64,000 nt of DNA from Streptomyces marianii (GCF_005795905.1 NZ_VAWE01000001.1:3506501-3570500), one strand, 5' to 3'; shown: positions 53,296 through 62,297, counted from the stretch's first letter. The notes: generated by a model from the sequence alone, not told the origin. Numbers and translations are program-made.

Positions 53296-54647
53296 ACTCG
53301 CCCTCGGTTCTTGATGTCGGCGTCGGTGACGTCGGCCCGGCTGACGGAGGCGACCGTCTCCGGGTCGAGGTCGAAGAGAGTGCGCAGCGCGTCCGCGTAC
53401 CCGGCGCCGCCGGGTTCGGCCGCGAGCTGCTTGATCCGCACGGTGGGCGCGTGCAGGAGCTTGTCGACGACCCGGCGGACCGTCTGGGAGACCTCGGCGC
53501 GCTGGCGCTCGTCCAGGTCGGGCAGCCGGCCCTCGAGCCGGGCGATCTCGCTCGCCACGACGTCGGCGGCCATGGTGCGCAGGGCGACCACGGTCGGCGT
53601 GATGTGCGCGGCGCGCTGGGCGGCGCCGAACGCGGCGACCTCGGCGGACACGATGGTCCGCACCCGGTCGACGTCGGCGGCCATGGGGGCCTCCGCGGAC
53701 GCCTCGGCGAGCGATTCGATGTCGACGAGGCGGACTCCTTCGAGCCGGTGGACCGCGGCGTCGATGTCCCGGGGCAGGGCGAGGTCGAGCAGCGCCAGCC
53801 GTCCCGTACGGCCTTCGAGCGCGGCCTCGACCGCCTCGGTCCTCAGCACCAGCCCCGTGGCGCCGGTGCAGGAGACGACGACGTCGGCACGTGTCAGTTC
53901 GTCGCCGACCGAGACCATGTCGACGGCCCGGGCGCGGACTCCCGTCCCGCCGGGTTCGGTCAGGATCCGGACCAGCCGTTCGGCACGCTCACGGGTGCGG
54001 TTCGCGACGGCGATCTCGGCGACCCCGGCGCGCGCCAGCGTGGCGGCCGCGAGGGAGGACATCGAGCCCGCACCGATGACGAGCGCACTCCTGCCCGCGG
54101 CCCACTCCCCGGTGGGAGTGCCGTCGGCGAGCTGTTCCAGGCCGAAGGTGACGAGCGACTGCCCGGCCCGGTCGATGCCGGTCTCGCTGTGTGCGCGCTT
54201 GCCGACCCGCAGGGACTGCTGGAACAGGTCGTTCAGCAGCCTGCCCGCACTGTGCAACTCCTGGCCGAGCGCCAGGGAGTCCTTGATCTGGCCGAGGATC
54301 TGGCCCTCGCCGACGACCATCGAGTCCAGCCCGCAGGCCACCGAGAACAGGTGGTGGACGGCCCGGTCCTCGTAGTGCACGTACAGATAGGGGGTGAGCT
54401 CCTCCAGGCCGACGCCGCTGTGCTGGGAGAGCAGGGTGGACAGCTCGGCGACCCCGGCGTGGAACTTGTCCACGTCGGCGTAGAGCTCGATGCGGTTGCA
54501 GGTGGCGAGGACGGCCGCTTCCGCCGCGGGTTCCGCGGCGAGGGCGTCCTGCAGCAGCTTGCCCTGGGTGTCCACGGAGAGGGAGGCCCGCTCCAGGACG
54601 CTGACGGGGGCGCTGCGGTGGCTGAGGCCGACGACCAGGAGACTCAT
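53292..54647 (-). CDS. hemA: Glutamyl-tRNA reductase HemA
   Basis: First step of the C5 pathway: reduces glutamyl-tRNA to glutamate-1-semialdehyde, the substrate of HemL. The 451-residue protein has the catalytic Cys50 in AVLATCNRIELYA, the NADPH domain ALVIGAGSMSSLAAATLARA, and the helical dimer tail. ATG 54647 overlaps the rex stop by four bases; the longer frame to 54905 lies within rex. It is made from the Rex-controlled transcript. Confidence 0.96.
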   Translation of the reverse strand: MSLLVVGLSHRSAPVSVLERASLSVDTQGKLLQDALAAEPAAEAAVLATCNRIELYADVDKFHAGVAELSTLLSQHSGVGLEELTPYLYVHYEDRAVHHLFSVACGLDSMVVGEGQILGQIKDSLALGQELHSAGRLLNDLFQQSLRVGKRAHSETGIDRAGQSLVTFGLEQLADGTPTGEWAAGRSALVIGAGSMSSLAAATLARAGVAEIAVANRTRERAERLVRILTEPGGTGVRARAVDMVSVGDELTRADVVVSCTGATGLVLRTEAVEAALEGRTGRLALLDLALPRDIDAAVHRLEGVRLVDIESLAEASAEAPMAADVDRVRTIVSAEVAAFGAAQRAAHITPTVVALRTMAADVVASEIARLEGRLPDLDERQRAEVSQTVRRVVDKLLHAPTVRIKQLAAEPGGAGYADALRTLFDLDPETVASVSRADVTDADIKNRGRV

Positions 54648-55417
54648 GCCGGCATCACGGCGGGCACGTCCCCGTCGGGTCCCTTCCGGCCGTCGGCCGT
54701 GGCGGAGGTGCCGGCCGGGGCGACGGGTGGCACGGCGGCCTCGCCCTCGGTCTCCTCGCCGGCCTTGCGCTGCTCGTGGAAGGCGAGGATCTGCAGCTCG
54801 ATCGAGAGGTCGACCTTGCGCACATCCACTCCGTCCGGCACCGAGAGCACGGTGGGGGCGAAGTTCAGAATGGACGTCACACCAGCGGCGACGAGCCGGT
54901 CGCACACCTGCTGGGCGGCGCCCGCGGGAGTCGCGATGACCCCGATGGACACGCCGTTGTCCGAGATGATCTTCTCCAGCTCGTCCGTGTGCTGGACGGG
55001 GATGCCGGCGACCGGCTTGCCGGCCATCGCCGGGTCGGCGTCGATCAGCGCGGCCACGCGGAATCCGCGGGAGGCGAAGCCGCCGTAGTTGGCGAGCGCG
55101 GCGCCGAGGTTACCGATACCGACGATCACAACCGGCCAGTCCTGGGTCAGGCCGAGCTCCCGGGAGATCTGGTAGACGAGGTACTCGACGTCGTACCCGA
55201 CGCCGCGGGTCCCGTAGGAGCCGAGGTACGAGAAGTCCTTGCGCAGCTTCGCGGAATTGACTCCCGCGGCGGCCGCGAGCTCCTCGGAGGAGACGGTCGG
55301 CACGGAGCGCTCCGACAGCGCGGTCAGCGCGCGCAGATAGAGCGGAAGCCGGGCGACGGTGGCCTCGGGGATTCCTCGGCTGCGAGTCGCCGGTCGGTGG
55401 GTTCGGCCAGTTGCCAC
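54644..55417 (-). CDS. rex: Redox-sensing repressor Rex
   Basis: NADH-sensing repressor: NAD+ favours DNA binding, NADH release. The 257-residue protein has the winged helix (EATVARLPLYLRALTALSER, then ELAAAAGVNSAKLRKDFSYL) and a Rossmann domain with VVIVGIGNLGAALANYGGF. GTG 55417 follows AGGAG at five bases; the longer frame to 55627 would place Rex operator sequence inside the protein, so it is rejected. It autoregulates via the operator at 55492 and heads the hemA-hemC-hemD operon. Confidence 0.97.
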   Translation of the reverse strand: MATGRTHRPATRSRGIPEATVARLPLYLRALTALSERSVPTVSSEELAAAAGVNSAKLRKDFSYLGSYGTRGVGYDVEYLVYQISRELGLTQDWPVVIVGIGNLGAALANYGGFASRGFRVAALIDADPAMAGKPVAGIPVQHTDELEKIISDNGVSIGVIATPAGAAQQVCDRLVAAGVTSILNFAPTVLSVPDGVDVRKVDLSIELQILAFHEQRKAGEETEGEAAVPPVAPAGTSATADGRKGPDGDVPAVMPA

Positions 55418-55479
55418 GGTGCTCCTGCGGGATGAGCGAGGCTGGCGGCCATGCGTCCCAGGACCGCCCCGTCGAAAGC

Positions 55480-55508
55480 AGGCTATGTCTTTGTGAACGC
55501 GTGCACAA
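55480..55508 (-). promoter_or_regulatory. rex promoter with Rex operator in its spacer
   Basis: On the minus strand TTGTGC (55503-55508), 17 bases, then TAGCCT (55480-55485) make a promoter. TGTGAACGCGTGCACA (55492-55507) is a nearly perfect copy of the Rex operator TGTGAA..TTCACA and lies across the spacer and -35, explaining repression of rex-hemACD when NAD+ is high. Confidence 0.8.
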
Positions 55509-55535
55509 AGATGGTGTCCGCTTTGTCCGTGCAAA

Positions 55536-55549
55536 GTGACCGGGGTCAC
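55536..55549. repeat. 14-bp palindrome in the rex leader region
   Basis: GTGACC and GGTCAC around GG, upstream of the rex promoter. It could bind a regulator such as a BldD-type protein (AGTGA..TCAC), but no strong evidence exists. Confidence 0.4.
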
Positions 55550-55688
55550 GCGAGCCGATCGCGCCATTCCGGAACCGGGGACGACCGGCACCCGTTGCGA
55601 ATCCGAAGAGGGCAAAGCGATACACACTCCTCACGGCCACGCCCCCGAGACCACAACAAAACGCCCACGATGGTAGCCGCCTTTCCGG

Positions 55689-55994
55689 TCACACCCCCAG
55701 TTCGCGGCGGAGCCGGCCGGCGTCCACGCGCCAGAACGTGTGCTGCTCCCCATCCACGAGCACCACGGGGATCTGCTCCCAGTAGGCGCGGTGCAGTTCC
55801 TCGTCCTGGGTGATGTCCTTCTCCTCCCAGGACGCACCCGTCTCGGCGCACACCTGCCGGATCACGGACCGCGCGTCGTCACAGAGATGACACCCGGGCT
55901 TCCCGATCAGGGTCACCACACGGTCGCCGGCCTTCTTCTTGCTACGCCGCAGCAGAGGACTCATGCCCTCCATTCTCTCGCCCGCGCGCGACAC
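55689..55994 (-). CDS. Glutaredoxin-like thioredoxin-fold protein
   Basis: A 101-residue protein with redox motif CHLC (Cys35, Cys38) in IGKPGCHLCDDARSVIRQV, then WEQIPVVLVDGEQHTFWRVD with the cis-Pro of a thioredoxin fold. Starts at GTG 55994 (AAAGGGG about 11 bases upstream); ATG 55973 and 55964 are alternatives. It lies upstream of rex on the same strand and may donate electrons in the cytoplasm, but actinobacteria mostly use mycothiol and thioredoxin, so its partner is unknown. Confidence 0.85.
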   Translation of the reverse strand: MSRAGERMEGMSPLLRRSKKKAGDRVVTLIGKPGCHLCDDARSVIRQVCAETGASWEEKDITQDEELHRAYWEQIPVVLVDGEQHTFWRVDAGRLRRELGV

Positions 55995-56091
55995 GCCCGA
56001 ATGGCCCCTTTAACAATCCGGCCGCGGAGAGTTCACGCCTTCGCATCCCGGCGAGTCGGGAACTGCCGAACGGACTGGCTATGCTCACGAC

Positions 56092-57039
56092 ATGGCCGCA
56101 CTGGGATGGCTCACCCCCCGCAGGCGCTCCTCGACCGCCCGGAGCGTTCTCGCCGGCGAGGCCGCTGCCGAGGCAGCACGCAAGACGTCACAGCAGTTCG
56201 AGGCGGACGCCCGGGCCGGGACCGACGCGGACACCGCACCGTCCGAGCCCGACTTCCCCGTGGCCGGGGACGTCAGCGCCGCCGCGTTCTTCGACCTGGA
56301 CAACACCGTCATGCAGGGCGCCGCGATCTTCCACTTCGGCCGCGGGCTGTACAAGCGGAAGTTCTTCCAGCGCCGGGAGCTGGCGAGGTTCGCCTGGCAG
56401 CAGACGTGGTTCCGGATCGCCGGCGTCGAGGACCCCGAGCACATGCAGGACGTGCGCGAGTCGGCGCTGTCCATCGTCAAGGGCCACCGGGTCTCCGAAC
56501 TGATGTCGATCGGCGAGGAGATCTACGACGAGTACATGGCCGACCGCATCTGGCCGGGCACCCGTGCCCTCGCCCAGGCCCATCTCGACGCGGGCCAGAA
56601 GGTGTGGCTGGTCACCGCCGCGCCGGTGGAGACCGCGACGATCATCGCCCGCCGGCTCGGACTGACCGGCGCACTCGGCACGGTCGCCGAGTCCGTCGAC
56701 GGCGTCTATACGGGCAAGCTCGTCGGCGAGCCGCTGCACGGCCCGGCCAAGGCCGAGGCGGTGCGGGCCCTCGCGAGCGCCGAGAACCTCGACCTCGCCC
56801 GCTGTGCGGCCTACAGCGACTCGCACAACGACATCCCGATGCTCTCCCTCGTGGGACACCCGTACGCCATCAACCCGGACACGAAACTGCGCAAGCACGC
56901 CCGTGAGCGCGACTGGCGGCTGCGCGACTACCGCACGGGCCGCAAGGCGGCGAAGGTCGGCATCCCGGCCGCGGCGGGAGTCGGCGCCCTCGCGGGTGGT
57001 ACGGCGGCGGCCGTCGCCCTGCACCGCCGCCGGCGCTGA
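56092..57039 (+). CDS. HAD-IB family phosphatase with C-terminal membrane anchor
   Basis: A 315-residue haloacid-dehalogenase-superfamily hydrolase of subfamily IB (SerB/CicA-like). Nucleophile motif I is AAFFDLDNTV (Asp68, Asp70), motif II is the VTAAPVE region, motif III the lysine in HGPAKAEAV, motif IV YSDSHNDIPML. The first 60 residues are variable; the last 25 form a hydrophobic, Gly/Ala-rich helix and a basic RRRR end. The substrate is unknown, perhaps a phosphoserine or lipid phosphate. Divergent from the glutaredoxin gene. Confidence 0.9.
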   Translation: MAALGWLTPRRRSSTARSVLAGEAAAEAARKTSQQFEADARAGTDADTAPSEPDFPVAGDVSAAAFFDLDNTVMQGAAIFHFGRGLYKRKFFQRRELARFAWQQTWFRIAGVEDPEHMQDVRESALSIVKGHRVSELMSIGEEIYDEYMADRIWPGTRALAQAHLDAGQKVWLVTAAPVETATIIARRLGLTGALGTVAESVDGVYTGKLVGEPLHGPAKAEAVRALASAENLDLARCAAYSDSHNDIPMLSLVGHPYAINPDTKLRKHARERDWRLRDYRTGRKAAKVGIPAAAGVGALAGGTAAAVALHRRRR

Positions 57040-57502
57040 CCCGGGCGGCACCGGAGACGCGGGCGACCGGGCTCCCCCACCGCCACTCTGCGTATCAGTG
57101 CCCGCGTTACGGATCCGACCGCCCGTGTTCGGGCCCTCCGCCGCGGCCACGAACGCTCGGTACCGGCATGTCCCGCGACGACGCACAGCAGGCGTTACGC
57201 GGCATTCCGGGAGCCATACCCCTCCACGCCGCCCGCCAGTCGCGATGCTTCCGGACGAACACAACCCATCACGCCTCTCCATAGAAGGCGAAGTAATCCG
57301 ATCAGCAAGCGATCACAATCTGCGACTGGTTGTGCCGCCTTGCCGTAACAGAAGCGACGGATTCGATGATTTGGGCAACTGGGTGTAGCACTGCCTGTAC
57401 GAAGCGTTATTCTCCTCAGACGCACATGGACCCCCACACGTCGCCACGACGAGTGAACGGTCCCGCACAGCACGTGATGGAAGCTCTGCCTCTGGGAGTC
57501 CC
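57040..57502. other. 463-base region upstream of bldN
   Basis: Long control region of the developmental sigma factor gene; A/T content rises from about 57290 to 57420. CGTAAC (57344-57349) resembles a sigma BldN -35 but no matching -10 follows at the right distance. No gene, hairpin or complete BldD box is clear. Long upstream regions are usual for bldN, which responds to several regulators. Confidence 0.5.
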
Positions 57503-58339
57503 GTGTACCCACACGTCGGGGTTGACGCCTCGGGCCTGGCTACGCTCCGCGCAGTGGTCCTCGACCACCTGCGCGGCTTCGTCCCCACCGCGTACGCCGT
57601 CCCCGCCTTCGCCGCGAGCCCTGCCGCCCTCGGCCCTGCCGGTCCCTGCTACGCCCTGGCCGACCGCATCGAGAAGGTGCCGGCCCGCAGCGGTGCGGTC
57701 GACGCGCGATCGGGCGAGCGCGAGGCCGGCAGACGAGGCGGCCGGCACGCCGCCACCTCGACCACCGCCCGCCGGCCGAGTGCCGACAGCGACAGCGCGC
57801 GGATGATGGAACTGGTCGAACGCGCCCAGGCGGGCGAGGCCGAGGCCTTCGGCCGGCTCTACGACCAGTACAGCGACACCGTCTACCGCTACATCTACTA
57901 CCGGGTCGGCGGAAAGGCGACGGCGGAGGACCTCACCAGCGAGACCTTCCTCCGCGCCCTGCGTCGCATCTCCACTTTCACCTGGCAGGGCCGCGACTTC
58001 GGCGCATGGCTGGTCACGATCGCCCGCAACCTGGTCGCCGACCACTTCAAGTCGAGCCGATTCCGGCTGGAAGTGACCACCGGCGAGATGCTCGACGCCA
58101 ACGAGGTGGAGCGCAGCCCCGAGGAGTCGGTACTGGAGTCACTCTCCAACGCCGCGCTGCTCGAAGCGGTCCGCAAGCTCAATCCTCAGCAGCAGGAGTG
58201 CGTCACCCTCCGCTTCCTCCAGGGCCTCTCCGTCGCCGAGACCGCCCGCGTGATGGGCAAGAACGAGGGCGCGATCAAGACCCTTCAGTACCGGGCCGTG
58301 CGCACCCTGGCACGGCTCCTGCCCGACGACGCCCGCTGA
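57503..58339 (+). CDS. bldN: ECF sigma factor BldN
   Basis: Developmental sigma factor that drives aerial-hypha genes (bldM, chaplins, rodlins). The 278-residue protein has an unusual N-terminal extension of about 90-100 residues (HVGVDASGLATLRAVVLDHL onward), which in the known protein is a pro-sequence removed by proteolysis, then sigma-2 (EAFGRLYDQYSDTVYRYIYY and FLRALRRISTFTWQGRDFGA) and sigma-4 (LNPQQQECVTLRFLQGLSVA). GTG 57503 follows GGGAG. Followed by rsbN, its anti-sigma factor, so the classic bldN-rsbN pair is present. Confidence 0.96.
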   Translation: MYPHVGVDASGLATLRAVVLDHLRGFVPTAYAVPAFAASPAALGPAGPCYALADRIEKVPARSGAVDARSGEREAGRRGGRHAATSTTARRPSADSDSARMMELVERAQAGEAEAFGRLYDQYSDTVYRYIYYRVGGKATAEDLTSETFLRALRRISTFTWQGRDFGAWLVTIARNLVADHFKSSRFRLEVTTGEMLDANEVERSPEESVLESLSNAALLEAVRKLNPQQQECVTLRFLQGLSVAETARVMGKNEGAIKTLQYRAVRTLARLLPDDAR

Positions 58340-58473
58340 AGCCGCGCCCGAAGCGCGGCGTCCCCCACAGCAGCACCGGCACCCTCCCCACCCATGCGCC
58401 CGTCCCGGCCCGTCCACCCTCAACTCACCATCCGTGAGCACTTGATGACGCACTGGTCCGATCATCCTCCGCG

Positions 58474-58502
58474 CGTAACCCAACTGCCGAGCCGCTCGTT
58501 GT
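58474..58502 (+). promoter_or_regulatory. Candidate sigma BldN promoter of rsbN
   Basis: CGTAAC (58474-58479), 17 bases, then CGTTGT (58497-58502). The published sigma BldN consensus, as I recall it, is CGTAAC and CGTTGA at about this spacing, so this is a five-of-six and six-of-six match 130 bases before rsbN. It would create negative feedback: BldN makes its own anti-sigma factor. Confidence 0.55.
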
Positions 58503-58632
58503 GCGCAATGCAGGCTCCCTGCGGTCACGTCTTGCGTGCAACCACTCACTCCTTCGTGTGGATGTGCTCAAGTCGTGCAACCTTCCGGACCCCCCGGGGA
58601 GTCGACCGTCATGACGAGAGGAGGTGCCGCCA

Positions 58633-59832
58633 GTGATCGCGAACGTTTCGGCGCACCGGCGGGCGAACGCCTTCGCCCAGGACCTGGAGAACCAGACGCT
58701 CCGGGGCACGGCGGCCGAGCAGCCCGAGAGTTCGGCCGAGCCGGCCGAACAGGGGCAGCTGTTGGCCTTGGCGAACGGCCTCGGCGAGCTGCCGAAGCCG
58801 GAGTTGGATCCCGATGTCAAAGTGGTGCAGCGAGCCCAGCTCGTGGCCGCCATGGAAGCCATGTTCGCGGAGGGCTCCGCGTCCAGGAGCCCTACCGTTC
58901 CGGAGCAGCGGAGCTCCCGCCGCGGTGCCCATCGGGCCTCCCCGCTCCGGAAACTCCGTCCGCGCTCCCGGTGGGCCAAGGGCCTCGCGGCCGGCGGACT
59001 GACCGTAGGGGTGGCCGCCGGCGCCTTCGGCGGTGTGGCGGCCGCCAGCTCGGACGCCCTCCCCGGTGACTCCCTCTACGGGCTGAAACGGGGCATGGAG
59101 GATCTGAGACTCGGTATGGCCGACGACGACGCGGACCGCGGCGGGCTCTACCTCGACCAGGCCTCGACCCGGCTGAACGAGGTCCGTCGCCTCATGGAGC
59201 GCGGGCGTGCGGGCGAGCTGGACACCGAGTCGGTGAACGAGGTCAGACGCACCCTCAGCGGCATGCGCCACGACGCCTCCGAAGGTCACCGGCTGCTGCA
59301 CCAGGCGTACGAGCGGGACGGCTCGCTGGGCCCCATCGCCACCCTTTCCTCCTTCGCGACCAGCCACCGCGACGTGTGGAACGGGCTGCGGGGCAGGCTG
59401 CCCGCCCAGCTCACGGACGTCGGCGACGAGGTGAGTTCGGTCTTCGACGCCATAGACCAGGAGGTCGGTCCGCTCCGGTCGCTGTTGCCCCGTGCCCCAG
59501 AGGGGGAGCGGCGGGGTTCCAGTCGGCCCGGATCGTCCCCGCAGGACTCCTCGAGCTCCTCGGAGACGTACCCGTCGGCGCCCTCCCTGCCGTCCGTCGG
59601 CAGCTCGACCGCCGACCAGCTGCCGCAGCCGTCCGGATCGGGCGCGGTGGAGGACGACCAGCTGATCGGGGGCAACACGGGCGGGCTGCTCAACCCCCCG
59701 CAGAACAGCGCCTCACCGTCACCGTCCGGCGGACTCTCGGACCCGGCTGCGCCCGTGCCGGACGTGACGATCCCGCCGTTGCTGCCGGGGCTGCTGCCCG
59801 GCCTGGGCCTCGACACCGAGGACAGTCCGTAG
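58633..59832 (+). CDS. rsbN: Anti-sigma factor RsbN (DUF5667 protein)
   Basis: Membrane protein that holds BldN inactive. The 399-residue product starts at GTG 58633, fixed by AGGAGGT (58619-58625) seven bases before it; a GTG at 58624 overlaps that site. Residues 1-110 form the cytoplasmic sigma-binding part (VSAHRRANAFAQDLE and LPKPELDPDVKVVQRAQL), 115-139 one membrane helix, then a DUF5667 domain (LPGDSLYGLKRGMEDLRLGM) and a Ser/Pro-rich tail outside the cell. It follows bldN by about 290 bases with its own promoter. Confidence 0.92.
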   Translation: MIANVSAHRRANAFAQDLENQTLRGTAAEQPESSAEPAEQGQLLALANGLGELPKPELDPDVKVVQRAQLVAAMEAMFAEGSASRSPTVPEQRSSRRGAHRASPLRKLRPRSRWAKGLAAGGLTVGVAAGAFGGVAAASSDALPGDSLYGLKRGMEDLRLGMADDDADRGGLYLDQASTRLNEVRRLMERGRAGELDTESVNEVRRTLSGMRHDASEGHRLLHQAYERDGSLGPIATLSSFATSHRDVWNGLRGRLPAQLTDVGDEVSSVFDAIDQEVGPLRSLLPRAPEGERRGSSRPGSSPQDSSSSSETYPSAPSLPSVGSSTADQLPQPSGSGAVEDDQLIGGNTGGLLNPPQNSASPSPSGGLSDPAAPVPDVTIPPLLPGLLPGLGLDTEDSP

Positions 59833-59860
59833 CCCGTCGGCCCGGAAGCCGGTGAAAGGC

Positions 59861-59907
59861 AAAGGGCGGGGCCGGATACGCTCAACGCGTATCCGGCCCC
59901 GCCCTTT
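59861..59907. terminator. Terminator after rsbN
   Basis: A perfect 21-base stem (59861-59881 with 59887-59907) and a five-base loop between convergent genes, so it can end both. Confidence 0.85.
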
Positions 59908-59943
59908 CGTCGGGGGCCGACAGGGCAACCGGCGGGCAGTCGA

Positions 59944-61041
59944 TCAGAAGAAGACGGACCGCCGCTGAACCAGCAGCTTGTACAGCGTGTGCTGGATCTG
60001 CTCCCGCACCTGGTCGGTGAGATTGAACATCAGCATCGGGTCCTCCGCCGCCTCCGGCGGATAGCCGTCCGTCGGAATCGGTTCCCCGAACTGAATCGTC
60101 CACTTCGTCGGCAGCGGCATCGCGCCCAGCGGCCCGAGCCACGGGAATGTCGGAGTGATCGGGAAATACGGGAACCCCAGCAACCGCGCGAGCGTTTTCG
60201 CGTTGCCGATCATCGGATAGATCTCCTCGGCCCCGACGATCGAGCAGGGCACGATCGGCACGCCCGCCCGAAGCGCCGTCGAGACGAAACCGCCCCGCCC
60301 GAAGCGCTGGAGCTTGTAGCGCTCGCTGAAGGGCTTGCCGATGCCCTTGAAGCCCTCCGGCATCACCCCGACGACCTCGCCGCCCTGCAGCAGGCGTTCC
60401 GCGTCCTCCGTGCACGCCAATGTGTGCCCGGCCTTGCGCGCCAGTTCGTTTATCACCGGCAGCACGAAGACGAGGTCCGCGGCGAGCAGCCGCAGATGCC
60501 TCCCGGCCGGGTGGTTGTCGTGAACGGCGACCTGCATCATCAGCCCGTCCAGCGGCAGCGTCCCCGAGTGGTTGGCCACGACCAGCGCCCCGCCGTCCGA
60601 GGGAATGTTCTCGATGCCCTTCACCTCGACCCGGAAGTACTTCGCGTACAGCGGTCGCAGCAACGACATCAGCACCTGGTCGGTGAGTTCCTCGTCGTAG
60701 CCGAACTCGTCGACGTCGTAGTCACCGGTGAGCCGGCGGCGCAGAAACGCCAGTCCGCCCGCGATGCGCTGGTCCCAGCCGATGTCGGCGCCGACAGCCC
60801 CGGAACCGCGCGGCGGCCGCGCGGACTGCCCGGGCGCGCCCGTACCGCCACCGACCGAGGCGTTCCTCGGCACCGCCCGCTCCCCACCCAGCTGCCCGGG
60901 CACGGAACCGACCGGGATATCACGCGCCGACTCGGCCACGGATTTCCGCCGGCCCGATCCGGCGCGGCGCCGCACCGACCGCTGAGGTGCGCCGTTGCGC
61001 GACCGGTCGTCGTCGAACGGAATGACCTTGGCGTCCGCCAT
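59944..61041 (-). CDS. Lysophospholipid acyltransferase family protein
   Basis: A 365-residue protein with a variable Arg/Gly-rich first 100 residues, then the acyltransferase domain: VVANHSGTLPLDGLMMQVAV carries the catalytic His158, with Asp165 seven residues on rather than five, a pattern seen in an actinobacterial branch with NHSG(x)P(x)D; GEVVGVMPEGFKGIGK is the second motif. It probably acylates lysophosphatidate or another lipid, at the membrane. It is downstream of the SDR gene on the same strand and 15 bases from it, so co-transcribed. Confidence 0.85.
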   Translation of the reverse strand: MADAKVIPFDDDRSRNGAPQRSVRRRAGSGRRKSVAESARDIPVGSVPGQLGGERAVPRNASVGGGTGAPGQSARPPRGSGAVGADIGWDQRIAGGLAFLRRRLTGDYDVDEFGYDEELTDQVLMSLLRPLYAKYFRVEVKGIENIPSDGGALVVANHSGTLPLDGLMMQVAVHDNHPAGRHLRLLAADLVFVLPVINELARKAGHTLACTEDAERLLQGGEVVGVMPEGFKGIGKPFSERYKLQRFGRGGFVSTALRAGVPIVPCSIVGAEEIYPMIGNAKTLARLLGFPYFPITPTFPWLGPLGAMPLPTKWTIQFGEPIPTDGYPPEAAEDPMLMFNLTDQVREQIQHTLYKLLVQRRSVFF

Positions 61042-61056
61042 CGTTGCTCGCGCTCC

Positions 61057-62112
61057 TTATCCGGCGCTCTGAGGGGTGGCGCCACCTGCCGTCGACAGCG
61101 CGGCGACCTTGTCGACCGCCCTTGCCAGGGCCTCCGGCGGCAGCAGGCCGGGCCCGCGGCTGCGCGCGAAGTCCGCGAACGTCTCCGCGGTCGTGTAGAC
61201 GGGGTCGAAGCCCAGTGTCTCGCGCATCTGCACGGTGCTGACCACCCGGCCGTGCGTGAGGAGCCGGATCTGCTCCGGCGAGAAGTCGGTGATGCCGACC
61301 GTCCGCAGCGCCGAACCGACCCAGGTCACGGCCGGCAGCAGCACCGGTACCGTGGGCCGGCCGAGTCTCCGCGAGCACTGCGACAGCAGCAGCACGCCGT
61401 CGCCCGCGATGTTGAACGTGCCGCTGTTCAGCGTGCCGCGGCGGGGCTCGTGGGAGGCGATCCGCAGCACGTCGACGACGTCGTCCTCGTGGACGAACTG
61501 CAGCCGGGGGTCGTAGCCCAGGACGGTCGGCATGACGGGCAGCGAGAAGTAGTCCGCCAGCGGCGAATCGGCACGCGGTCCGAGGATGTTGGCGAAGCGC
61601 AGCACGCACACCGCCACATCCGGCCTGCGGCGCGCGAAGCCGCGTACGTACCCCTCGACCTCGACCGCGTCCTTGGCGAAGCCACCGCTCGGCAGGGACT
61701 TGGGGGGCGTGGTCTCGGTGAAGACGGCCGGGTCACGCGAGGCGGAGCCGTACACGCTCGTACTGGACTTGACGACCAGGCGCCGGACGGTCGGCGACTT
61801 CTGGCACGCACCGAGCAGCTGCATGGTGCCGATGACGTTGGTCTCCTTGACCGCCGTACGGCCCCCGGACCCGAGCGGTGTGCCCGTGACGTCGAGATGG
61901 ACCACGGTGTCCACGTCGTGCTCGGCAAGGACGCGCGCTATGGCGGGCTGCCGGATGTCGGCCCGTACGAAATCGGCTCCGCCGAGACGGTGCTCGGGAG
62001 TCACCGCGTCGACGCCCACCACCCGTGCCACTTCGGGGTCCCGCTGGATGCGGCGTACGAAGCGGCCCCCGAGTTGCCGGGCCACACCGGTGACAAGCAC
62101 GACCTTGCCCAA
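61057..62112 (-). CDS. NAD-dependent epimerase/dehydratase family (extended SDR)
   Basis: A 351-residue extended SDR: VVLVTGVARQLGGRFVRRIQ binds NAD(P), VVHLDVTGTPLGSGG and SSTSVYGSASRDPAVFTE follow. The catalytic Tyr-x3-Lys pair is not clear: after VYGSASRD there is no YxxxK in the expected place, so it may be a non-classical member. The family acts on sugar nucleotides, steroid-like or other substrates, or as a membrane-associated partner. It starts at ATG 62112 and is followed closely by the acyltransferase gene. Confidence 0.83.
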   Translation of the reverse strand: MGKVVLVTGVARQLGGRFVRRIQRDPEVARVVGVDAVTPEHRLGGADFVRADIRQPAIARVLAEHDVDTVVHLDVTGTPLGSGGRTAVKETNVIGTMQLLGACQKSPTVRRLVVKSSTSVYGSASRDPAVFTETTPPKSLPSGGFAKDAVEVEGYVRGFARRRPDVAVCVLRFANILGPRADSPLADYFSLPVMPTVLGYDPRLQFVHEDDVVDVLRIASHEPRRGTLNSGTFNIAGDGVLLLSQCSRRLGRPTVPVLLPAVTWVGSALRTVGITDFSPEQIRLLTHGRVVSTVQMRETLGFDPVYTTAETFADFARSRGPGLLPPEALARAVDKVAALSTAGGATPQSAG

Positions 62113-62240
62113 GATCAGCGCCTTCCGTTCGGTCCTGGCTATGCGTCACCGTAGCGGGTTGACGTTGCGCTGTGATGACCGCAGGGCCTTCTTCGCGGCT
62201 CTTTGATCCCAACGCACGACACGGGCGGCCGGAAAAGCAC

Positions 62241-62276
62241 CGTGGCCCCTCCACCGCGCAGGTGGAAGGGGCCACG
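62241..62276. terminator. Terminator after bS22
   Basis: Fifteen-base stem with one bulge (62241-62255 with 62261-62276) and a five-base loop, 22 bases after the bS22 stop on the minus strand. Confidence 0.7.
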
Positions 62277-62297
62277 ACGTGTGCGGACAGCTGCCGC

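Noticed and set aside
54644..55627. Longer rex frame starting at 55627
   Set aside because: It would translate through the promoter and Rex operator; GTG 55417 has a good ribosome-binding site and the family length.
57344..57372. A sigma BldN promoter for bldN itself
   Set aside because: The -35 hexamer CGTAAC is present but no CGTT-type -10 occurs at 16-17 bases.
59989..62154. 721-codon plus-strand frame opposite the acyltransferase and SDR genes
   Set aside because: It spans two certain genes on the other strand and has only low-complexity composition.
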